A stretch of 64,000 bases of DNA from Pseudomonas paraglycinae (GCF_021601625.1 NZ_BQHR01000001.1:186001-250000), one strand, 5' to 3'. Positions 9,250 to 19,075 are shown, numbered from the stretch's first letter. Numbers and translations: made by a program. The notes: a model not told the origin generated them from the letters alone.

Positions 9250-10034
9250 GGCTGAGTCGCTGGCGGCTGGTCGTTGTGATCGTCTACGGTTTCTTCCGGG
9301 CGCTCGCGCTTGCTGACCAGGCTGCCGAAGAGGATGCCGACTTCGAACAGCATCCACATCGGCACGGCCAGCAGGGTCTGGGAGAAGATGTCCGGCGGGG
9401 TCAGGATCATGCCGACCACGAAGCAGCCGATGATCACGTACGGACGGATCTTCTTCAGGTATTTGACGTCGACCACGCCGATCCACACCAGCAGCACCAC
9501 GGCCACCGGGATTTCGAACGCCACGCCGAAAGCGAAGAACAGCGTCATGACGAAGTCGAGGTAACTGGTGATGTCGGTCATCATTTCCACGCCGGCCGGA
9601 GTGGCCGAGGCGAAGAACTTGAAGATCAGCGGGAACACGAAGAAGTAGGCGAACGCCATGCCGGTGTAGAACAGCAGGATGCTGGAGATCAGCAACGGCA
9701 CTGCGACACGCTTCTCGTGCTTGTACAGGCCCGGTGCGATGAAGCCCCAGATCTGATGCAGGATCACCGGAATCGCCAGGAACAGCGAGACCATCATCGT
9801 CAGTTTCAGCGGCGTCAGGAACGGCGACGACACGTCGGTGGCGATCATCGTCGCGCCGGCCGGCAGGTATTCGCGCAGCGGCGTCGAGACGAAGGTGTAG
9901 ATCTGCTGGGTGAAGGCAAACAGCCCGGCGAAGATGATGAAGATCGCCGCGACGCAACGCAGCAGGCGGGTGCGCAACTCGGTGAGGTGCGAAACCAGCG
10001 GCATGTGCTGGTCGTTTTCGGGGAGATCGCTCAT
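9246..10034 (-). CDS. tatC: Sec-independent protein translocase subunit TatC
   Basis: 262 residues with six hydrophobic segments. TatC with TatB forms the receptor that recognises twin-arginine signal peptides in the inner membrane. The cytoplasmic N-terminus [15 protein letters not shown] and the loop [12 protein letters not shown] are the conserved family motifs for signal recognition. The start overlaps the tatB stop by four bases (ATGA), and the stop overlaps rsmE. A polar, acidic C-terminal tail follows the last helix. Confidence 0.96.
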   Translation of the reverse strand: MSDLPENDQHMPLVSHLTELRTRLLRCVAAIFIIFAGLFAFTQQIYTFVSTPLREYLPAGATMIATDVSSPFLTPLKLTMMVSLFLAIPVILHQIWGFIAPGLYKHEKRVAVPLLISSILLFYTGMAFAYFFVFPLIFKFFASATPAGVEMMTDITSYLDFVMTLFFAFGVAFEIPVAVVLLVWIGVVDVKYLKKIRPYVIIGCFVVGMILTPPDIFSQTLLAVPMWMLFEVGILFGSLVSKRERPEETVDDHNDQPPATQP

Positions 10035-10477
10035 GGGGCTCGCGGCGGCAATGTTGGGTCTTGAGGCGCTGGTGTGGTCGGCGCGGCGGTTGGTGTTACG
10101 TGTTCAACCGAGGCTGGCGCGACGACAGGCGCTGGTTCGATTGGCGCTACAGCAGGTGCCGCTGGCGTTGGAGCGGCAGGGCTGTGAATCGTCTGCTCAC
10201 CCACATGCTCGACCGGCGTCGGCTCCTGCTGAACCGGCGTGAAAATCTTCCGCGCCTCCTGTTCCAGCGACAGGATGTGCTCGTTGTGCAGTTGCCGACG
10301 GATTTCGTCGGCACCGATTTCACGCTCAACTTCCTGTTTGATCGCGTTGAAGCTGCGCTTCAGCCGTCCGACCCACAGGCCGGCGGTGCGTGCAGCGCCC
10401 GGCAGACGCTCGGGACCCAGCACCAGCAGGGCAACGAGGCCGACGAGCAGCAGTTCAGAGAAGCTGATACCAAACAT
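10031..10477 (-). CDS. tatB: Sec-independent protein translocase subunit TatB
   Basis: 148 residues: one N-terminal membrane helix ([20 protein letters not shown]) with the conserved Gly-Pro hinge, an amphipathic and charged helix ([20 protein letters not shown]), then a long Pro/Ala/Thr-rich tail that is variable in the family. It partners TatC in the Tat receptor complex. It lies 10 bases downstream of tatA and is coupled to tatC. Confidence 0.94.
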   Translation of the reverse strand: MFGISFSELLLVGLVALLVLGPERLPGAARTAGLWVGRLKRSFNAIKQEVEREIGADEIRRQLHNEHILSLEQEARKIFTPVQQEPTPVEHVGEQTIHSPAAPTPAAPAVAPIEPAPVVAPASVEHVTPTAAPTTPAPQDPTLPPRAP

Positions 10478-10487
10478 TAGTCAGTGC

Positions 10488-10766
10488 TCACACGTCTTTG
10501 CGGATCGGCTCTTCGACTTTCTGCGCCTGCACGTCGATGGTGTGCGGCGGGTTGGCCTGAGCGGTGGCTTGCGGCTGGACCGGCGGTACCGGTTGCGCAG
10601 GCGTGACGGTCGGATCGGCCGGTTTCTCGTCGTCGTTCATGGCTTTACGGAAGCCCTTGATCGACTCGCCGACGTCGGTGCCGAGGTTTTTCAGTTTCTT
10701 GGTACCGAACACCAGTACCACGACCACCAGGATGACGATCCAGTGTTTCCAGTCAAAAATGCCCAT
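10488..10766 (-). CDS. tatA: Sec-independent protein translocase subunit TatA
   Basis: 92 residues from the ATG at 10766, with AGAGAGG-type ribosome site sequence in front. A longer open frame runs into hisE and is rejected. N-terminal helix [18 protein letters not shown] with the FG hinge, then amphipathic [15 protein letters not shown]; the C-terminal tail is Pro/Gln-rich. TatA oligomers form the pore or membrane-thinning element of the Tat pathway. First tat gene, 25 bases after hisE. Confidence 0.95.
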   Translation of the reverse strand: MGIFDWKHWIVILVVVVLVFGTKKLKNLGTDVGESIKGFRKAMNDDEKPADPTVTPAQPVPPVQPQATAQANPPHTIDVQAQKVEEPIRKDV

Positions 10767-10791
10767 GTTGCTGTTCCTCTCTAATAGTTGT

Positions 10792-11124
10792 TCAGGCGGA
10801 CGGGCGCGAGGCTTTCTCGACGTGTCCGGACAGGCCGAAACGGCGATCCAGTTCATCCAGCACCGCCTGCGGATGCTGCCCCAGCTGGGCAAGCATGACC
10901 ATGCTGTGGAACCACAGGTCGGCGGTCTCGTAGATCACGTCGCTGCAGTCGCCGCTGACGGCGGCGTCCTTGGCGGCAATGATCGTTTCAACCGACTCTT
11001 CGCCGACCTTCTCCAGAATCTTGTTCAGACCCTTGTGGTACAGACTGGCGACATACGAGCTGTCGGCGGCTGCGCCTTTGCGCTCTTCCAGCACCTGAGC
11101 AAGGCGGGTCAGAGTGTCACTCAT
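10792..11124 (-). CDS. hisE: Phosphoribosyl-ATP pyrophosphatase HisE
   Basis: 110 residues. Converts phosphoribosyl-ATP to phosphoribosyl-AMP plus pyrophosphate, the second step of histidine synthesis. The all-alpha MazG-like motifs are visible: [20 protein letters not shown] followed by [11 protein letters not shown], and the later [10 protein letters not shown]. The start overlaps the hisI stop by 8 bases, giving a split hisI-hisE pair as usual in Pseudomonas, rather than the fused enzyme of enterobacteria. Confidence 0.95.
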   Translation of the reverse strand: MSDTLTRLAQVLEERKGAAADSSYVASLYHKGLNKILEKVGEESVETIIAAKDAAVSGDCSDVIYETADLWFHSMVMLAQLGQHPQAVLDELDRRFGLSGHVEKASRPSA

Positions 11125-11518
11125 GTTTGTGTCCTGCGGAATAGATGGCGTGCGGGTCTTTCAGGACCGGGTCGACCGTTTTCCAGTCGCCGTTTTCGAA
11201 GACGCGGTAGAAGCAGCTTTGACGGCCGGTATGGCAAGCGATGTCGCCGATCTGTTCGACCATCAGGATGATGACGTCGGCGTCGCAGTCCAGACGCATT
11301 TCATGCAGCGTCTGTACGTGGCCGGACTCTTCGCCCTTGCGCCACAGCTTGCCACGGGAACGTGACCAATAGATGGCACGGTTTTCCGCCGCGGTCAGCT
11401 CCAGGGCTTCGCGGTTCATCCAGGCCATCATCAATACGCGTCCGGTCTTGTGATCCTGGGCAATCGCCGGCACCAGGCCATCGGCGTCCCACTTGATCTC
11501 GTCCAGCCAGTTTTTCAT
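11117..11518 (-). CDS. hisI: Phosphoribosyl-AMP cyclohydrolase HisI
   Basis: 133 residues from the ATG at 11518 ([10 protein letters not shown]); eight extra upstream residues in the open frame are not expected in the family. It opens the purine ring of phosphoribosyl-AMP, the third histidine step. Signature [16 protein letters not shown] and the metal-binding DCDADVI together with [11 protein letters not shown] are intact. An 80-base gap separates it from ubiB; I see no clear terminator there, so it may share the ubiE-promoter transcript. Confidence 0.95.
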   Translation of the reverse strand: MKNWLDEIKWDADGLVPAIAQDHKTGRVLMMAWMNREALELTAAENRAIYWSRSRGKLWRKGEESGHVQTLHEMRLDCDADVIILMVEQIGDIACHTGRQSCFYRVFENGDWKTVDPVLKDPHAIYSAGHKHE

Positions 11519-11598
11519 CTTCGACTCCGACAGCGAACCCACACTTCAATAGTCGGGTTCAGGCGTTGAAACAGTGTGCCAGCCGATCACGGAACTGG

Positions 11599-13203
11599 CT
11601 ATCGGCGAACGACCAGATACAAGCCGACGGCCACCATGATCCCGGCGGGCCAATGCCCCAGTTCGTGCATCGGGCCACCGGCGGCGAGGATCGTACCGCC
11701 CGCCAGATGGGCGCTGCCGAGCAGGCGCAGGAACCAGTCGTCCTTGCGCTTTTTCCACGGCGGTGGCGGGTCGTTGGCGTGAGGTTGGGACATGCGTTCG
11801 AGCAGGTCACGGGCCATGTTGGCCAGGTGCGGCAGTTGTTCGAACTGGCTCTGGACGTTGCCGATCAAGGCTTTCGGGCTGACGCGCTCGCGCATCCAGC
11901 GTTCGAGGAACGGCTGCGCGGTGTTCCACAGATCCAGATCCGGATACAGCTGACGGCCCAGGCCTTCGATGTTCAGCAGGGTCTTTTGCAGCAATACGAG
12001 TTGCGGCTGCACTTCCATGTTGAAGCGGCGCGCGGTCTGGAACAGGCGCATCAGCACCTGGCCAAATGAAATATCTTTTAATGGTTTTTCGAAGATCGGC
12101 TCGCACACGGTACGGATCGCCGCTTCGAATTCGTTGAGCTTGGTTTCCGCCGGCACCCAGCCCGAATCGATGTGCAATTGCGCCACGCGGCGGTAGTCGC
12201 GTTTGAAGAAGGCGAACAGGTTGCGCGCCAGATAGTCCTGGTCTTCCGGGGTCAGGCTGCCGACGATGCCGCAGTCGATAGCGATGTACTGCGGGCTCCA
12301 CGGGTTGACGGTGCTGACGAAGATGTTGCCCGGGTGCATGTCGGCGTGGAAGAAACTGTCGCGGAATACCTGGGTGAAGAAGATCTCCACGCCACGTTCG
12401 GCAAGCATCTTCATGTCGGTGCGCTGGTCGGCGAGGGTCGCCAGATCCGTCACCTGAATCCCGTAGATGCGCTCCATCACCAGCACTTTCGGCCGGCACC
12501 AGTCCCAATAGACTTGCGGCACGTACAGCAGCGGCGAGCCTTCGAAGTTGCGTTTCAACTGGCTGGCGTTGGCTGCCTCGCGCAACAGGTCGAGTTCGTC
12601 GTAGATGGTTTTTTCATAGTCGCTGACCACGTCCACCGGGTGCAGCAGACGAGCGTCGGCGGAGACCTTTTCGGCGGCGCGGGCGAGGATGAACAGCCAC
12701 GCCAGATCCTGGGCAATGATCGGTTTCAGGCCCGGGCGGATCACCTTGACCACTACTTCTTCGCCGGTCTTCAACTGCGCGGCATGCACCTGCGCCACCG
12801 AGGCCGAGGCCAGCGGTTCGACGTCGAAGCGGCTGAACACTTCGCTGATCTTCTTGCCCAGTTGCTCTTCGATCAGCTTGACCGACAGCTGCGAATCGAA
12901 CGGCGGCACGCGGTCCTGCAACCGCATCAGCTCATCGGCGATGTCTTCTGGCAGCAGGTCGCGGCGGGTCGAAAGGATCTGCCCGAACTTGATGAAGATC
13001 GGCCCCAGGTCCTGCAAGGCCAGGCGCAGGCGTGCGCCACGGCTCAGGTCCAGCGGCTTGCGCGGGAACCAGCGCCACGGCAAGACGTAGCGCAGCGCCA
13101 GCAAAAACCACGGCAAAGGCAGATCGAACAGCAGGTCATCGAGGCGGTAGCGGATCACGACGCGCTGGATGCGCAACAGACGGCGGACGGCGAGCAGCTT
13201 CAT
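11599..13203 (-). CDS. ubiB: Ubiquinone biosynthesis regulatory protein kinase-like UbiB
   Basis: 534 residues. ABC1/ADCK-family atypical kinase fold needed for ubiquinone synthesis, membrane-attached through C-terminal hydrophobic segments (about the last 40 residues). The family-specific [21 protein letters not shown] segment replaces the usual glycine-rich loop. VVVKVIRPG carries the conserved lysine; [13 protein letters not shown] and AIDCGIVG form the catalytic and metal motifs. The start overlaps the ubiJ stop by four bases. Confidence 0.95.
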   Translation of the reverse strand: MKLLAVRRLLRIQRVVIRYRLDDLLFDLPLPWFLLALRYVLPWRWFPRKPLDLSRGARLRLALQDLGPIFIKFGQILSTRRDLLPEDIADELMRLQDRVPPFDSQLSVKLIEEQLGKKISEVFSRFDVEPLASASVAQVHAAQLKTGEEVVVKVIRPGLKPIIAQDLAWLFILARAAEKVSADARLLHPVDVVSDYEKTIYDELDLLREAANASQLKRNFEGSPLLYVPQVYWDWCRPKVLVMERIYGIQVTDLATLADQRTDMKMLAERGVEIFFTQVFRDSFFHADMHPGNIFVSTVNPWSPQYIAIDCGIVGSLTPEDQDYLARNLFAFFKRDYRRVAQLHIDSGWVPAETKLNEFEAAIRTVCEPIFEKPLKDISFGQVLMRLFQTARRFNMEVQPQLVLLQKTLLNIEGLGRQLYPDLDLWNTAQPFLERWMRERVSPKALIGNVQSQFEQLPHLANMARDLLERMSQPHANDPPPPWKKRKDDWFLRLLGSAHLAGGTILAAGGPMHELGHWPAGIMVAVGLYLVVRR

Positions 13204-13823
13204 GCGTTATCGCTTGGGTCGAGGGATCGGGAAAGGCGCTCGAAGCGCGCCTCGAGACGTTCCAGATCGAGTTTGATCCGGTCCAGTTCGCTGAAGCGGG
13301 CTTCGGCTTCGCGCTGCCCGACGAGGGTGCGCGATTCTTCGGCCAGGTATTCGGCGAGGTTCTGGTTGAGGCTGGCAAATCCTTGTTGATACCAGCGGGC
13401 GCGGCTGCGTAGGTGACCGCCGACCAGTTGCGTGGCGACAGGTCCCAGCCAGCGCGAGAGTTCGTACTCCCAGTCCAGCTCCAGATCCTGCAGCACGCCC
13501 GCCAGTTCCAGCAGCACGCCGCTGTCACCGTCGAGTTCGACTTCCGGTGCGTGCAGCACCGCGGTCTTGTCCTTGCTCAGGGCCAGTTTCACCAGACTCG
13601 AAGCGGGGGCACGCAGGGTGCAGTCGACGCCGGTTTCCCAGTGGGACGCCAGCATCAGGCCTTCGTCGCTCGGCAGGATGAACAGTTGCAGCGCCGGGCT
13701 GCGGCAATCCACGGCAATCACTTTGCCGGTCAGATGCGCCAGTCGCGGCAGCGCCGTGCTGTCGAGACGCAGCACGCGGTTCAGGCCGAGTTCGACGCTG
13801 GCGAGCAGCCCGGTCAGCAGCAT
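13200..13823 (-). CDS. ubiJ: Ubiquinone biosynthesis accessory factor UbiJ (SCP2 domain)
   Basis: 207 residues with an N-terminal SCP2-like lipid-binding domain and a charged C-terminal coiled-coil-like helix ([19 protein letters not shown]). UbiJ binds hydrophobic ubiquinone intermediates and organises the cytosolic Ubi complex. It lies between ubiE and ubiB, as in other gammaproteobacteria. Its start shares one base with the ubiE stop (TGATG). Confidence 0.9.
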   Translation of the reverse strand: MLLTGLLASVELGLNRVLRLDSTALPRLAHLTGKVIAVDCRSPALQLFILPSDEGLMLASHWETGVDCTLRAPASSLVKLALSKDKTAVLHAPEVELDGDSGVLLELAGVLQDLELDWEYELSRWLGPVATQLVGGHLRSRARWYQQGFASLNQNLAEYLAEESRTLVGQREAEARFSELDRIKLDLERLEARFERLSRSLDPSDNA

Positions 13824-14593
13824 CAGGGTTTGATGCCGCGGTGCAGGGCGACGATGCCTGCGGTCATGTTGTGATAGGTCACGCGGTCGAAACCGGCGTC
13901 GACCATCATCGACTTCAAAGTTTCCTGATTCGGGTGCATGCGGATCGATTCGGCCAGGTAGCGATAGCTTTCCGAGTCGTTGGTGATCAGCTTGCCCATC
14001 AGCGGCATGAAGGCGAACGAGTAGGCGTCGTAGGCCTTGGACATCAGCGCGTTGGTCGGCTTGGAGAATTCCAGCACCAGCAGGCGGCCGCCCGGCTTGA
14101 GTACGCGCAGCATCGAGCGCAGGGCGTCTTCCTTGTGCGTCACGTTGCGCAGGCCGAAGGCGATGGTCACGCAGTCGAAATGGTTGTCCGGGAACGGCAG
14201 CTTTTCAGCGTCGGCCTGAACGAACTCGACGTTGCCCGAAACACCGACATCCAGCAGGCGGTCACGACCGACCTTGAGCATGGATTCGTTGATGTCCGCG
14301 AGAACCACCTGACCGGTCGGGCCGACCAGGTGCGAGAATTTCTTGGTCAGGTCCCCGGTGCCACCGGCGATGTCCAGCACGCGGTTACCGGCGCGCACGC
14401 CCGACAGTTCGATCGCGAAGCGCTTCCACAGACGGTGCATGCCGCCCGACAGAAGGTCGTTCATCAGGTCGTACTTGGCGGCCACGGAGTGGAACACCTC
14501 AGCGACTTTTTCCGCTTTCTGGCTTTCCGGAACGTTTTTGAAGCCGAAGTGAGTGGTGGGTTCGGCATCGCTGCCTTTGTGCTGATCAGTCAT
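13823..14593 (-). CDS. ubiE: Ubiquinone/menaquinone C-methyltransferase UbiE
   Basis: 256 residues from the ATG at 14593. The 44 extra codons upstream would cover the promoter and are rejected. SAM-binding motif [16 protein letters not shown] and the UbiE signature [20 protein letters not shown] are clear. It methylates the benzoquinol ring in ubiquinone synthesis. First gene of the ubiE-ubiJ-ubiB run and divergent from the PHA-region small protein. Confidence 0.96.
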   Translation of the reverse strand: MTDQHKGSDAEPTTHFGFKNVPESQKAEKVAEVFHSVAAKYDLMNDLLSGGMHRLWKRFAIELSGVRAGNRVLDIAGGTGDLTKKFSHLVGPTGQVVLADINESMLKVGRDRLLDVGVSGNVEFVQADAEKLPFPDNHFDCVTIAFGLRNVTHKEDALRSMLRVLKPGGRLLVLEFSKPTNALMSKAYDAYSFAFMPLMGKLITNDSESYRYLAESIRMHPNQETLKSMMVDAGFDRVTYHNMTAGIVALHRGIKP

Positions 14594-14622
14594 ATCGCTG
14601 TCACCAAAAGAGAATGCGCGAC

Positions 14623-14651
14623 ATTCTAATCCCCAAGCCATGCTTTGTCTT
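14623..14651 (-). promoter_or_regulatory. Sigma-70 promoter of the ubiE operon
   Basis: On the minus strand AAGACA, 17 bases, TAGAAT; the -10 lies 30 bases before the ubiE start codon. The -10 box is strong, the -35 fair. Confidence 0.5.
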
Positions 14652-14758
14652 GGAATGGCTAAAGGTAAGATGGGCAACCTTCGGGACGATTTGCCGCAGT
14701 GGCGGTCAAGATTCGTTGCAGGCATTCATAGCCCCATTCAAAAAGCAGGAGTCATTCA

Positions 14759-15034
14759 ATGGCCCATATCAGTGTTGAGCGTGCCCACAGCCTGGGCAAG
14801 GAAGCGGCCCGCGAGAAAGCCGACAAACTGGCGCAAAAACTCTCCGATCAATATGGCCTGGAGCCGCAGTGGTCGGGCGATGTCCTGAACCTCAAGCGTT
14901 CGGGCGTGAAGGGCGCGGTGCATGTGGCCGAGGACTCGATCCGGGTCGACGTGGAACTGGGCCTGATGATGTCGGCCATGAGCGGCATGATCAAAGCCGA
15001 GATCGAAAAGGCGCTGGATAAAGCGCTGGTCTGA
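14759..15034 (+). CDS. Polyhydroxyalkanoic acid system family protein (PHA granule-region small protein)
   Basis: 91 residues. It resembles the small conserved protein found next to phaF/phaI in pseudomonads (PHA_gran_rgn type); the biochemical role is not established. Mixed alpha/beta, no signal or membrane segment. AGGAG lies in front of the ATG. A strong terminator follows, so it is transcribed apart from phaI. Confidence 0.8.
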   Translation: MAHISVERAHSLGKEAAREKADKLAQKLSDQYGLEPQWSGDVLNLKRSGVKGAVHVAEDSIRVDVELGLMMSAMSGMIKAEIEKALDKALV

Positions 15035-15044
15035 TCAGGACAAA

Positions 15045-15074
15045 ACGGGGAGCTTCGGGCTCCCCGTTTTTTTT
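15045..15074 (+). terminator. Intrinsic terminator after the PHA-region small gene
   Basis: ACGGGGAGC-TTCG-GGCTCCCCGT hairpin with a long T-run, starting 11 bases after the stop codon. Confidence 0.9.
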
Positions 15075-15196
15075 CCTGAGCACCTGCCTTTTATGTCAGT
15101 TGTTAGGGTGCCGTTTCTAATTTTTCTCCCTACTTTGTGCCTGAGCCCGACACTCGTCAGGGCAGTTCCTCAAACCTTCTGCGCGTGAGGTGCACC

Positions 15197-15619
15197 ATGG
15201 CCAAAGTCATTTTGAAGAAAAAAATCGACGCTTCGACTTCCGCTCTGAGCGACGTCAAATCCTATGCCCGCAAGATCTGGCTGGCAGGCCTGGGTGCCTA
15301 CACCAAGGTCGGTCAGGAGGGCAGCGAGTACTTTCAGGAGTTGATCAAGGCTGGTCAAACTGTTGAAAAGAAAGGCAAAAAAGCCGTCACCGAAAAACTC
15401 GAAGCGGCCAACGCCGAGATCGATGAAGCCAAGAGCGAAGTCAGCTCTTTCAAAGGCCGGGTCGAAGTTCAGCTCGACAAGGTCGAGAAGGCGTTCGACA
15501 CGCGTGTCGCCAGTGCCTTGAATCGTATCGGCATTCCGTCTAAACATGACGTTGAGGAACTCTCTGCTAAGCTCGATGAGCTGACGGCATTGCTCGAACG
15601 CGTCGCGCGTAAATCTTAA
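15197..15619 (+). CDS. phaI: Phasin PhaI
   Basis: 140 residues from the ATG at 15197 with GAGGT in front; an upstream start at 15137 is unsupported. Amphipathic alpha-helical granule-surface protein that coats polyhydroxyalkanoate inclusions. The segment SYARKIWLAGLGAYTKVGQEG is nearly repeated in the next gene (SRKIWLAGLGVYSKI), showing that phaI equals the N-terminal phasin domain of phaF. The C-terminal helix SAKLDELTALLERVA looks like a leucine-zipper-type oligomerisation motif. It lies 10 bases before phaF, one operon. Confidence 0.93.
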   Translation: MAKVILKKKIDASTSALSDVKSYARKIWLAGLGAYTKVGQEGSEYFQELIKAGQTVEKKGKKAVTEKLEAANAEIDEAKSEVSSFKGRVEVQLDKVEKAFDTRVASALNRIGIPSKHDVEELSAKLDELTALLERVARKS

Positions 15620-15629
15620 GGAGAACGGG

Positions 15630-16484
15630 ATGGCTGGTAAAAAGAACACCGATAAAGAAGGCAGCTCGTGGATCGGAAAAGTCGAAGACTATTCCCGCAA
15701 GATCTGGCTGGCTGGTTTAGGCGTGTACTCGAAGATCGACACTGACGGCAGCAAGCTCTTCGATACATTGGTCAAAGACGGCGAGAAAGCCGAGAAGCTC
15801 ACCAAGGCTGCAGTTGGCAAGAAAGTCGATGCTGCCAAGGATTCTGCAAGCTCGGCAAAATCGCGCATCAGCGGCGTGAAAGATCGCGCGCTGGGCACCT
15901 GGGATCAACTGGAAGGGGCTTTCGACAAGCGCCTGAACAGTGCGATTTCGCGCCTGGGCGTACCGAGCCGCAACGAGGTGAAGGATCTGCACAAGAAGGT
16001 CGATACCCTGACCAAGCAGATCGAAAAACTCACCGGCCTGAAAGCTCAGCCTGTCGCGGCGAAAACCGCAGCAGCCAAGCCTGCGGCCAAAACCGCTGCC
16101 AAGCCACTGGCTAAAGCCGCCGCCAAACCGGCCGCAAAACCGGCAGCCAAAACCGCTGCCGCCAAGCCTGCAGCGAAAGCCGCGGCCAAACCGGTTGCTG
16201 CCAAGGCCGCCGCCAAGCCGGCTGCAAAATCAGCCGCCAAACCTGCGGCCAAGCCAGCAGCGAAAACCGCTGCCGCCAAGCCTGCCGCCAAACCGGCTGC
16301 GGCGAAAAAACCGGCAGTGAAAAAACCGGCCGCGCCGAAAGCCGCTGCGCCGAAAGCTGCAGCACCAAAACCGGTGACCACACCGCAAGCACTGGCAAGC
16401 ACGTCGAACTCCGCCTCGGCTCCAACCCCGGCGCCTGCTCCGACTGCTGCATCGACGCCGTCGACGCCAACCAGTCAGTCCTGA
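15630..16484 (+). CDS. phaF: Phasin / nucleoid-associated granule protein PhaF
   Basis: 284 residues. Residues 1-140 form the phasin domain with a short leucine-zipper segment (VKDLHKKVDTLTKQIEKL). Residues from about 145 to 255 are histone-H1-like AAKPAAK repeats that bind DNA, followed by a Pro/Ala/Ser/Thr tail. In P. putida the family links PHA granules to the nucleoid and helps distribute them at division. AAGGAG precedes the ATG. An intrinsic terminator follows. Confidence 0.94.
   Translation: MAGKKNTDKEGSSWIGKVEDYSRKIWLAGLGVYSKIDTDGSKLFDTLVKDGEKAEKLTKAAVGKKVDAAKDSASSAKSRISGVKDRALGTWDQLEGAFDKRLNSAISRLGVPSRNEVKDLHKKVDTLTKQIEKLTGLKAQPVAAKTAAAKPAAKTAAKPLAKAAAKPAAKPAAKTAAAKPAAKAAAKPVAAKAAAKPAAKSAAKPAAKPAAKTAAAKPAAKPAAAKKPAVKKPAAPKAAAPKAAAPKPVTTPQALASTSNSASAPTPAPAPTAASTPSTPTSQS
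16066..16380 (+). repeat. AAKP-repeat region inside phaF
   Basis: Degenerate tandem coding repeats (GCCGCCAAGCCTGCx-like units) encoding Lys-Ala-Pro pentapeptides. Such tracts usually change unit number between strains; here it is in frame and uninterrupted. Confidence 0.85.
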
Positions 16485-16503
16485 TTTTTCAGGGCTCAAA
16501 AAA

Positions 16504-16535
16504 ACGCCCGGCCTGTGAAGGTCGGGCGTTTTTTA
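16504..16535 (+). terminator. Intrinsic terminator of phaIF
   Basis: ACGCCCG...CGGGCGT stem with extended pairing of the inner bases, followed by six T, 20 bases after the phaF stop. Confidence 0.9.
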
Positions 16536-16550
16536 TGTCTGATCCAAGAG

Positions 16551-16727
16551 CCCCTCACCCCAGCCCTCTCCCGGAGGGAGAGGGGGCCGATTGGGGGATG
16601 CTTCAGTCTTACGTCGGCCTGAAAGTGAAGCATTGAATCCATAATCGATAAGGTCTTTCAGGTCGATGTCTAGCGTAAGACAACTCCGTAGGTTCCCTCT
16701 CCCTCCGGGAGAGGGCTAGGGTGAGGG
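16551..16727. repeat. MITE-like dispersed repeat, copy 2
   Basis: Left end CCCCTCACCCCAGCCCTCTC and right end GAGAGGGCTAGGGTGAGGG are inverted repeats. The interior shares GAATCCATAATCGA and TTCAGGTCGA with copy 3 and a CTTACGTCGGC variant of the ACGCCGACGT motif. It begins 16 bases after the phaIF terminator and separates phaF from the convergent phaD. Confidence 0.8.
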
Positions 16728-16743
16728 CAGCGATCTACCTGAC

Positions 16744-17364
16744 TCACTCGTGATCTTCGAGATACTGCAAAGCCATCCTCTCTGTCGCCACCTTCACCGG
16801 CGGCAACAGATGCGGCGCCACCAGCATCATGATCTGGTACACCACCAGCCGCACTTCCCCTTCGCGATCGAGAATCCGCTGATAGTCCAGCGAGAACAGC
16901 AGCGTCATGGTGATCTGCTCCACCAGTTGCCCCAGCGCCTGGGTGTCGCTGACCAACTGCCCCGACGCCTTCAACCGCGCCAGCAATGACGCCAACGTGC
17001 GCTTGAGCACGTTGAGGAACTGGCGAATGCCCTTGGCCAGTTTCGGCAGGCGCCCGGCGAGGTTCGACAGGTCCTGGAACAGAAAACGGTACTGCGCCAG
17101 CCGTTCGACGATCAGGTGCAGGAACAGCCAGTAATCCTCCGGCGCCAGTTCGACATCGGCGGGCGGGTCGAGCAGCGGGGCGAGGTCGTTCTGGAAGCGC
17201 TCGAACAGTCCGAGAATCAGCGGTTCCTTGCCGTGGAAGTGGTAGTAGAGGTTGCCGGGGCTGATCCCCATTTCATTGGCAACCTCCATGGTGGAGACGT
17301 TCGGCTCGCCCTTTTCATTGAACAACTGCAGGGCACATTCGAGGATCCGTTCGCTTGTTTTCAT
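16744..17364 (-). CDS. phaD: TetR-family regulator PhaD
   Basis: 206 residues. N-terminal TetR helix-turn-helix (STMEVANEMGISPGNLYYHFHGKEPLI, about 24-50; quoted in two halves of a continuous motif) and an all-helical ligand domain. In P. putida PhaD activates the phaC1 and phaI promoters, probably sensing an acyl-CoA derivative. Its place right after phaC2 is the canonical position. The gap to phaC2 is only 28 bases, so it can be read from the phaC1 transcript. Confidence 0.93.
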   Translation of the reverse strand: MKTSERILECALQLFNEKGEPNVSTMEVANEMGISPGNLYYHFHGKEPLILGLFERFQNDLAPLLDPPADVELAPEDYWLFLHLIVERLAQYRFLFQDLSNLAGRLPKLAKGIRQFLNVLKRTLASLLARLKASGQLVSDTQALGQLVEQITMTLLFSLDYQRILDREGEVRLVVYQIMMLVAPHLLPPVKVATERMALQYLEDHE

Positions 17365-17392
17365 CCAGTCTTCTTAAAAGGGCTTGAGTCAG

Positions 17393-19075
17393 TCAGCGCA
17401 CACGCACATAGGTGCCGGGTGCCGCTTCCATCGGTGGATAATTGGCGTTGCCGAGGGTCATCTGGGTTTCGCGCAGGGTGCCGGAGCGCTGCTGCACCCA
17501 CTCCAGCCATTGCGGCCACCAGCTGCCGTCGACTTTCTTGGCGTCGTAGTACCAGGCGCGCGGATCACCGCTGAGCTTTCCGTTCTCGACGTAATGGGCT
17601 TTCGGGTTGCCCGGCGGGTTGAGGATGCTCTGCACGTGGCCGCTGTTGGACAGCACGAAGCGCCGCTCACCGCCCAGCAACAGCGTCGAGCGATACACCG
17701 CGTCCCACGGCGTGATGTGGTCGTTCATGCCGGCCACGCTGAAACTGTCGACCGTGACCTTCTGCAGGTCGATCGGCGTGCCGCACACTTCCAGGCCCCC
17801 CGGATGGGTCAACGGGTTGTGCTTGAAGAAGTCCAGAATGTCGCCGTGAAACGCGGCGGGCAGGCGGGTGCTGTCGTTGTTCCAGTAGAGAATGTCGAAC
17901 GCCGGCGGCTCCTTGCCCAGCAGATAGTTGTTAACGAAATAACTCCAGATCAAATCGTTGGGGCGCATCCAGGCGAACACCTTGGCCATGTCGCGGCCGT
18001 CCAGCACTCCTTTCTGATAGGAACGCCGCTTGGCCGCTTCGAGCGTCTGCTCATCGGCGAACAGGGTGGCCGGGGTGTTCATCTCACTGTCGAGCAGGCT
18101 CACCAGATAGGTGGCGCTGGAGACTCGCCGCAGCTGCCGCTTGGCCTGCAGATGCCCTTGCAGCGCCGCGATGGTCAGCCCGCCGGCGCAGGCGCCCATC
18201 AGGTTGACCTCACGGGCGCCGGTGATCGCCCGGCAGATGTTCATCGCTTCTTCCACGGCTTCGACGTAGGTCGACAGGCCCCATTCGCGATGGCGCACAT
18301 CCGGGTTGCGCCAGCTGATCATGAAGGTCTGCAAGCCGTTCTTCAGGGCGAACTGGACGAAGCTGTTGCTCGGGCTGAGGTCGAAAATGTAGTACTTGTT
18401 GATTTGCGGCGGCACCACCAGCAGCGGTTTCGAATACTGCTTTTCGCTCATCGGCCGGTACTGGATCAGCTCGAGCATTTCGTTGCGAAACACCACCGAG
18501 CCGGTGGTGGTGGCGACGGTCTTGCCGACTTCGAATGCCTGTTTGGTCACCTGGCGCGGCAGGCCGTCGTTGTGCAACAGGTCGTCGATCAGATGGCTGA
18601 GACCGCGCACCAGACTGTGGCCGCCAGAGTTGAACAGTTCCTTGACCGCCAGCGGATTGAGCAGCGTGTTGGAAGGCGCCACGGCGTCGTTGAGCAGGGT
18701 GAAGGCGAAGTGTGCGCGGGCGCGGTCGTCGTCGCTCATGCTGCTCTCGTCGATCCAGCTCTTGACCTGTTTCTGCCAGGCCAGATAAGCCTGAAGGCTG
18801 CGCCGATAGAACGGGTTCAGGCTCCACGCCGGATCGGCGAAGCGACTGTCCTGCGGATTGGTCGGGTGGAGGGTTTCGCCGAGCAGCACGCGTCCGAGCG
18901 CGCCTCCCAGCTTCAAGGCGTGTTTTGCACTGTGGATCGGATTGCGCAGCCCGTGGGCCGCAACGTTGCGCAAGGTCGATATCAGGTCCCGGCCGCGCAG
19001 ACCGGTCATTGCACTCTGTGCATTGATGAACACGGCGGGGCTGGGCACGACGCCCGTCGCTGGTTTGTCACGCAT
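17393..19075 (-). CDS. phaC2: Class II poly(3-hydroxyalkanoate) synthase PhaC2
   Basis: 560 residues. Polymerises medium-chain (R)-3-hydroxyacyl-CoA into PHA at the granule surface. The lipase-like box is GACAGG with the nucleophile Cys296; the catalytic Asp lies in MNDHITPW and the His in NSGHVQSILNP. Length and motifs fit a complete enzyme. It is the second synthase, paralogous to phaC1 across phaZ. Confidence 0.96.
   Translation of the reverse strand: MRDKPATGVVPSPAVFINAQSAMTGLRGRDLISTLRNVAAHGLRNPIHSAKHALKLGGALGRVLLGETLHPTNPQDSRFADPAWSLNPFYRRSLQAYLAWQKQVKSWIDESSMSDDDRARAHFAFTLLNDAVAPSNTLLNPLAVKELFNSGGHSLVRGLSHLIDDLLHNDGLPRQVTKQAFEVGKTVATTTGSVVFRNEMLELIQYRPMSEKQYSKPLLVVPPQINKYYIFDLSPSNSFVQFALKNGLQTFMISWRNPDVRHREWGLSTYVEAVEEAMNICRAITGAREVNLMGACAGGLTIAALQGHLQAKRQLRRVSSATYLVSLLDSEMNTPATLFADEQTLEAAKRRSYQKGVLDGRDMAKVFAWMRPNDLIWSYFVNNYLLGKEPPAFDILYWNNDSTRLPAAFHGDILDFFKHNPLTHPGGLEVCGTPIDLQKVTVDSFSVAGMNDHITPWDAVYRSTLLLGGERRFVLSNSGHVQSILNPPGNPKAHYVENGKLSGDPRAWYYDAKKVDGSWWPQWLEWVQQRSGTLRETQMTLGNANYPPMEAAPGTYVRVR

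Noticed and set aside
8542-9957. 471-codon frame joining rsmE with upstream sequence
   Set aside because: The upstream half lies within tatC in another frame and is Arg/Asp-rich; rsmE starts at the ATG overlapping the tatC stop.
16046-16402. Ala/Gly-rich hydrophobic minus-strand frame opposite the phaF repeats
   Set aside because: Direct antisense of AAKP repeats; no start context.
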